This document shows positions 6,641-6,937 of a stretch of DNA of 6,937 bases, one piece after another (position 1 is the stretch's first letter; every line of letters starts with the position of its first letter). The notes under the pieces are model-generated. The model saw only the letters and a list, made by a program, of their open reading frames with translations, was not told the origin of the DNA and made no database searches. Both the position numbers and the translations under genes were made by a program. Origin of the DNA: JAGUXG01 sp043798435 (GTDB lineage: Bacteria > UBA9089 > UBA9088 > JAGUXG01). The DNA is taken from assembly GCA_043798435.1 (NCBI GenBank), contig JAZDOR010000067.1, positions 1-6,937 of the forward strand, given 5' to 3'.

Positions 6641-6753
6641 AATAATCACACAAAGACACAAAGGTCACAAAGGGGAATATTATAATCTTTGTGTTCTTTG
6701 TGGCTCCAGAGTGAGAAAATTTGTGCGAAGATTTATGGAGTTAACTATAATCC
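6641..6753. repeat. Hairpin repeat element, copy B (CACAAAG type)
   Basis: The left arm (6646-6672) begins TCACACAAAGACACAAAG and the right arm (6687-6704) reads CTTTGTGTTCTTTGTGGC; the inner 18 bases pair at 15 positions. The tail at 6713-6753 matches the tail of copy A at about 33 of 40 positions. Copy B is shorter than copy A by about 45 bp, mainly between the arms and before the tail. It is a second, diverged, same-orientation copy of one element. Confidence 0.75.
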
Positions 6754-6786
6754 GCGAAAATCCGTAGTATCTGTGTCATCCGTGTG
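6750..6786. repeat. Fragment of a further low-complexity repeat (CGGAT motifs)
   Basis: On the minus strand three CGGAT motifs lie within about 33 bases, joined by GACACAG and TTTTCG segments. It abuts the tail of hairpin element copy B and lies just after the tuf stop. It resembles dispersed intergenic repeats rather than a gene or a terminator; no T tract or clear stem is present. Confidence 0.4.
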
Positions 6787-6795
6787 CTATTATTT

Positions 6796-6937
6796 CTACT
6801 CTATAATCTGGGTGATAACCCCAGCTCCAACTGTATGCCCACCCTCTCTGATGGCAAATCTCAGTTTTTCTGTCATAGCTATGGGCATTATCAGCTCTGC
6901 ATCCATATTGATGTTATCCCCTGGCATAACCATTTCT
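6796..6937 (-). CDS. tuf: Elongation factor Tu, C-terminal 46 residues (start beyond window)
   Basis: The visible part begins with EMVMPGDNINMDAELIMPIA, continues through LRFAIREGGHTVGAGV and ends TQIIE followed by TAG. This is the C-terminal end of EF-Tu domain III. The stretch from EMVMPGDN to the end is 46 residues, the same length as in E. coli EF-Tu. EF-Tu carries aminoacyl-tRNA to the ribosome as its GTP complex. The stop is followed in frame by two more stops (TAG AAA TAA TAG). No rpsJ, tRNA or secE follows, the genes commonly found after tuf; repeats follow instead. I see no clear intrinsic terminator after the gene. Confidence 0.97.
   Translation of the reverse strand, partial: EMVMPGDNINMDAELIMPIAMTEKLRFAIREGGHTVGAGVITQIIE

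Overview
The window comes from a moderately AT-rich bacterium, probably an uncultured or environmental one. It uses clear sigma-70-type promoters, Shine-Dalgarno sites and bacterial EF-Tu. The phylum cannot be fixed from this sequence. Large mosaic beta-helix/Ig/cohesin surface proteins of this kind are common in candidate phyla known from metagenomes, but that is only a loose hint. All three genes found lie on the minus strand, and two of them run off the window.

Layout, in the direction of transcription (right to left). (1) 6937-6796: the last 46 codons of tuf (EF-Tu). (2) 6795-6205: a gene-free stretch of about 590 bp. It holds three hairpin-forming repeat elements, a fragment of another repeat, and a perfect-consensus promoter (TTGACA, 17 bp, TATAAT). 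(3) 6204-4279: a polytopic membrane protein of the DUF2723 / GT117 family (protein O-mannosyltransferase type, related to human TMEM260) with two C-terminal TPRs. A longer open frame reaches back to 6432, but its first 76 codons are repeat DNA plus the promoter, so the GTG at 6204 is the better start. (4) 4278-4075: a spacer with a second perfect-hexamer promoter, a run of ten G (minus strand), a perfect hairpin flanked by T/A tracts, and a strong Shine-Dalgarno site. (5) 4074-1: a very large secreted protein, 1358 codons visible with no in-frame stop. I read every codon of this frame. It is missing from simple closed-ORF lists only because its stop lies beyond the window.

The large protein has, in order: a signal peptide; a right-handed parallel beta-helix with glycine-rich loops and a cysteine repeated every 41 residues; three IPT/TIG-like Ig domains; a cohesin-like domain; two further Ig-like domains; and a carboxypeptidase-regulatory-like domain that is still open at the window edge.

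The most interesting idea is functional. DUF2723 proteins are relatives of TMEM260, which O-mannosylates IPT domains in animals. Here such an enzyme is encoded directly upstream of an exported protein with three Thr-rich IPT-like domains. This suggests a bacterial enzyme-substrate pair. The poly-G tract and hairpin between promoter and start codon further suggest that the surface protein is switched or attenuated.
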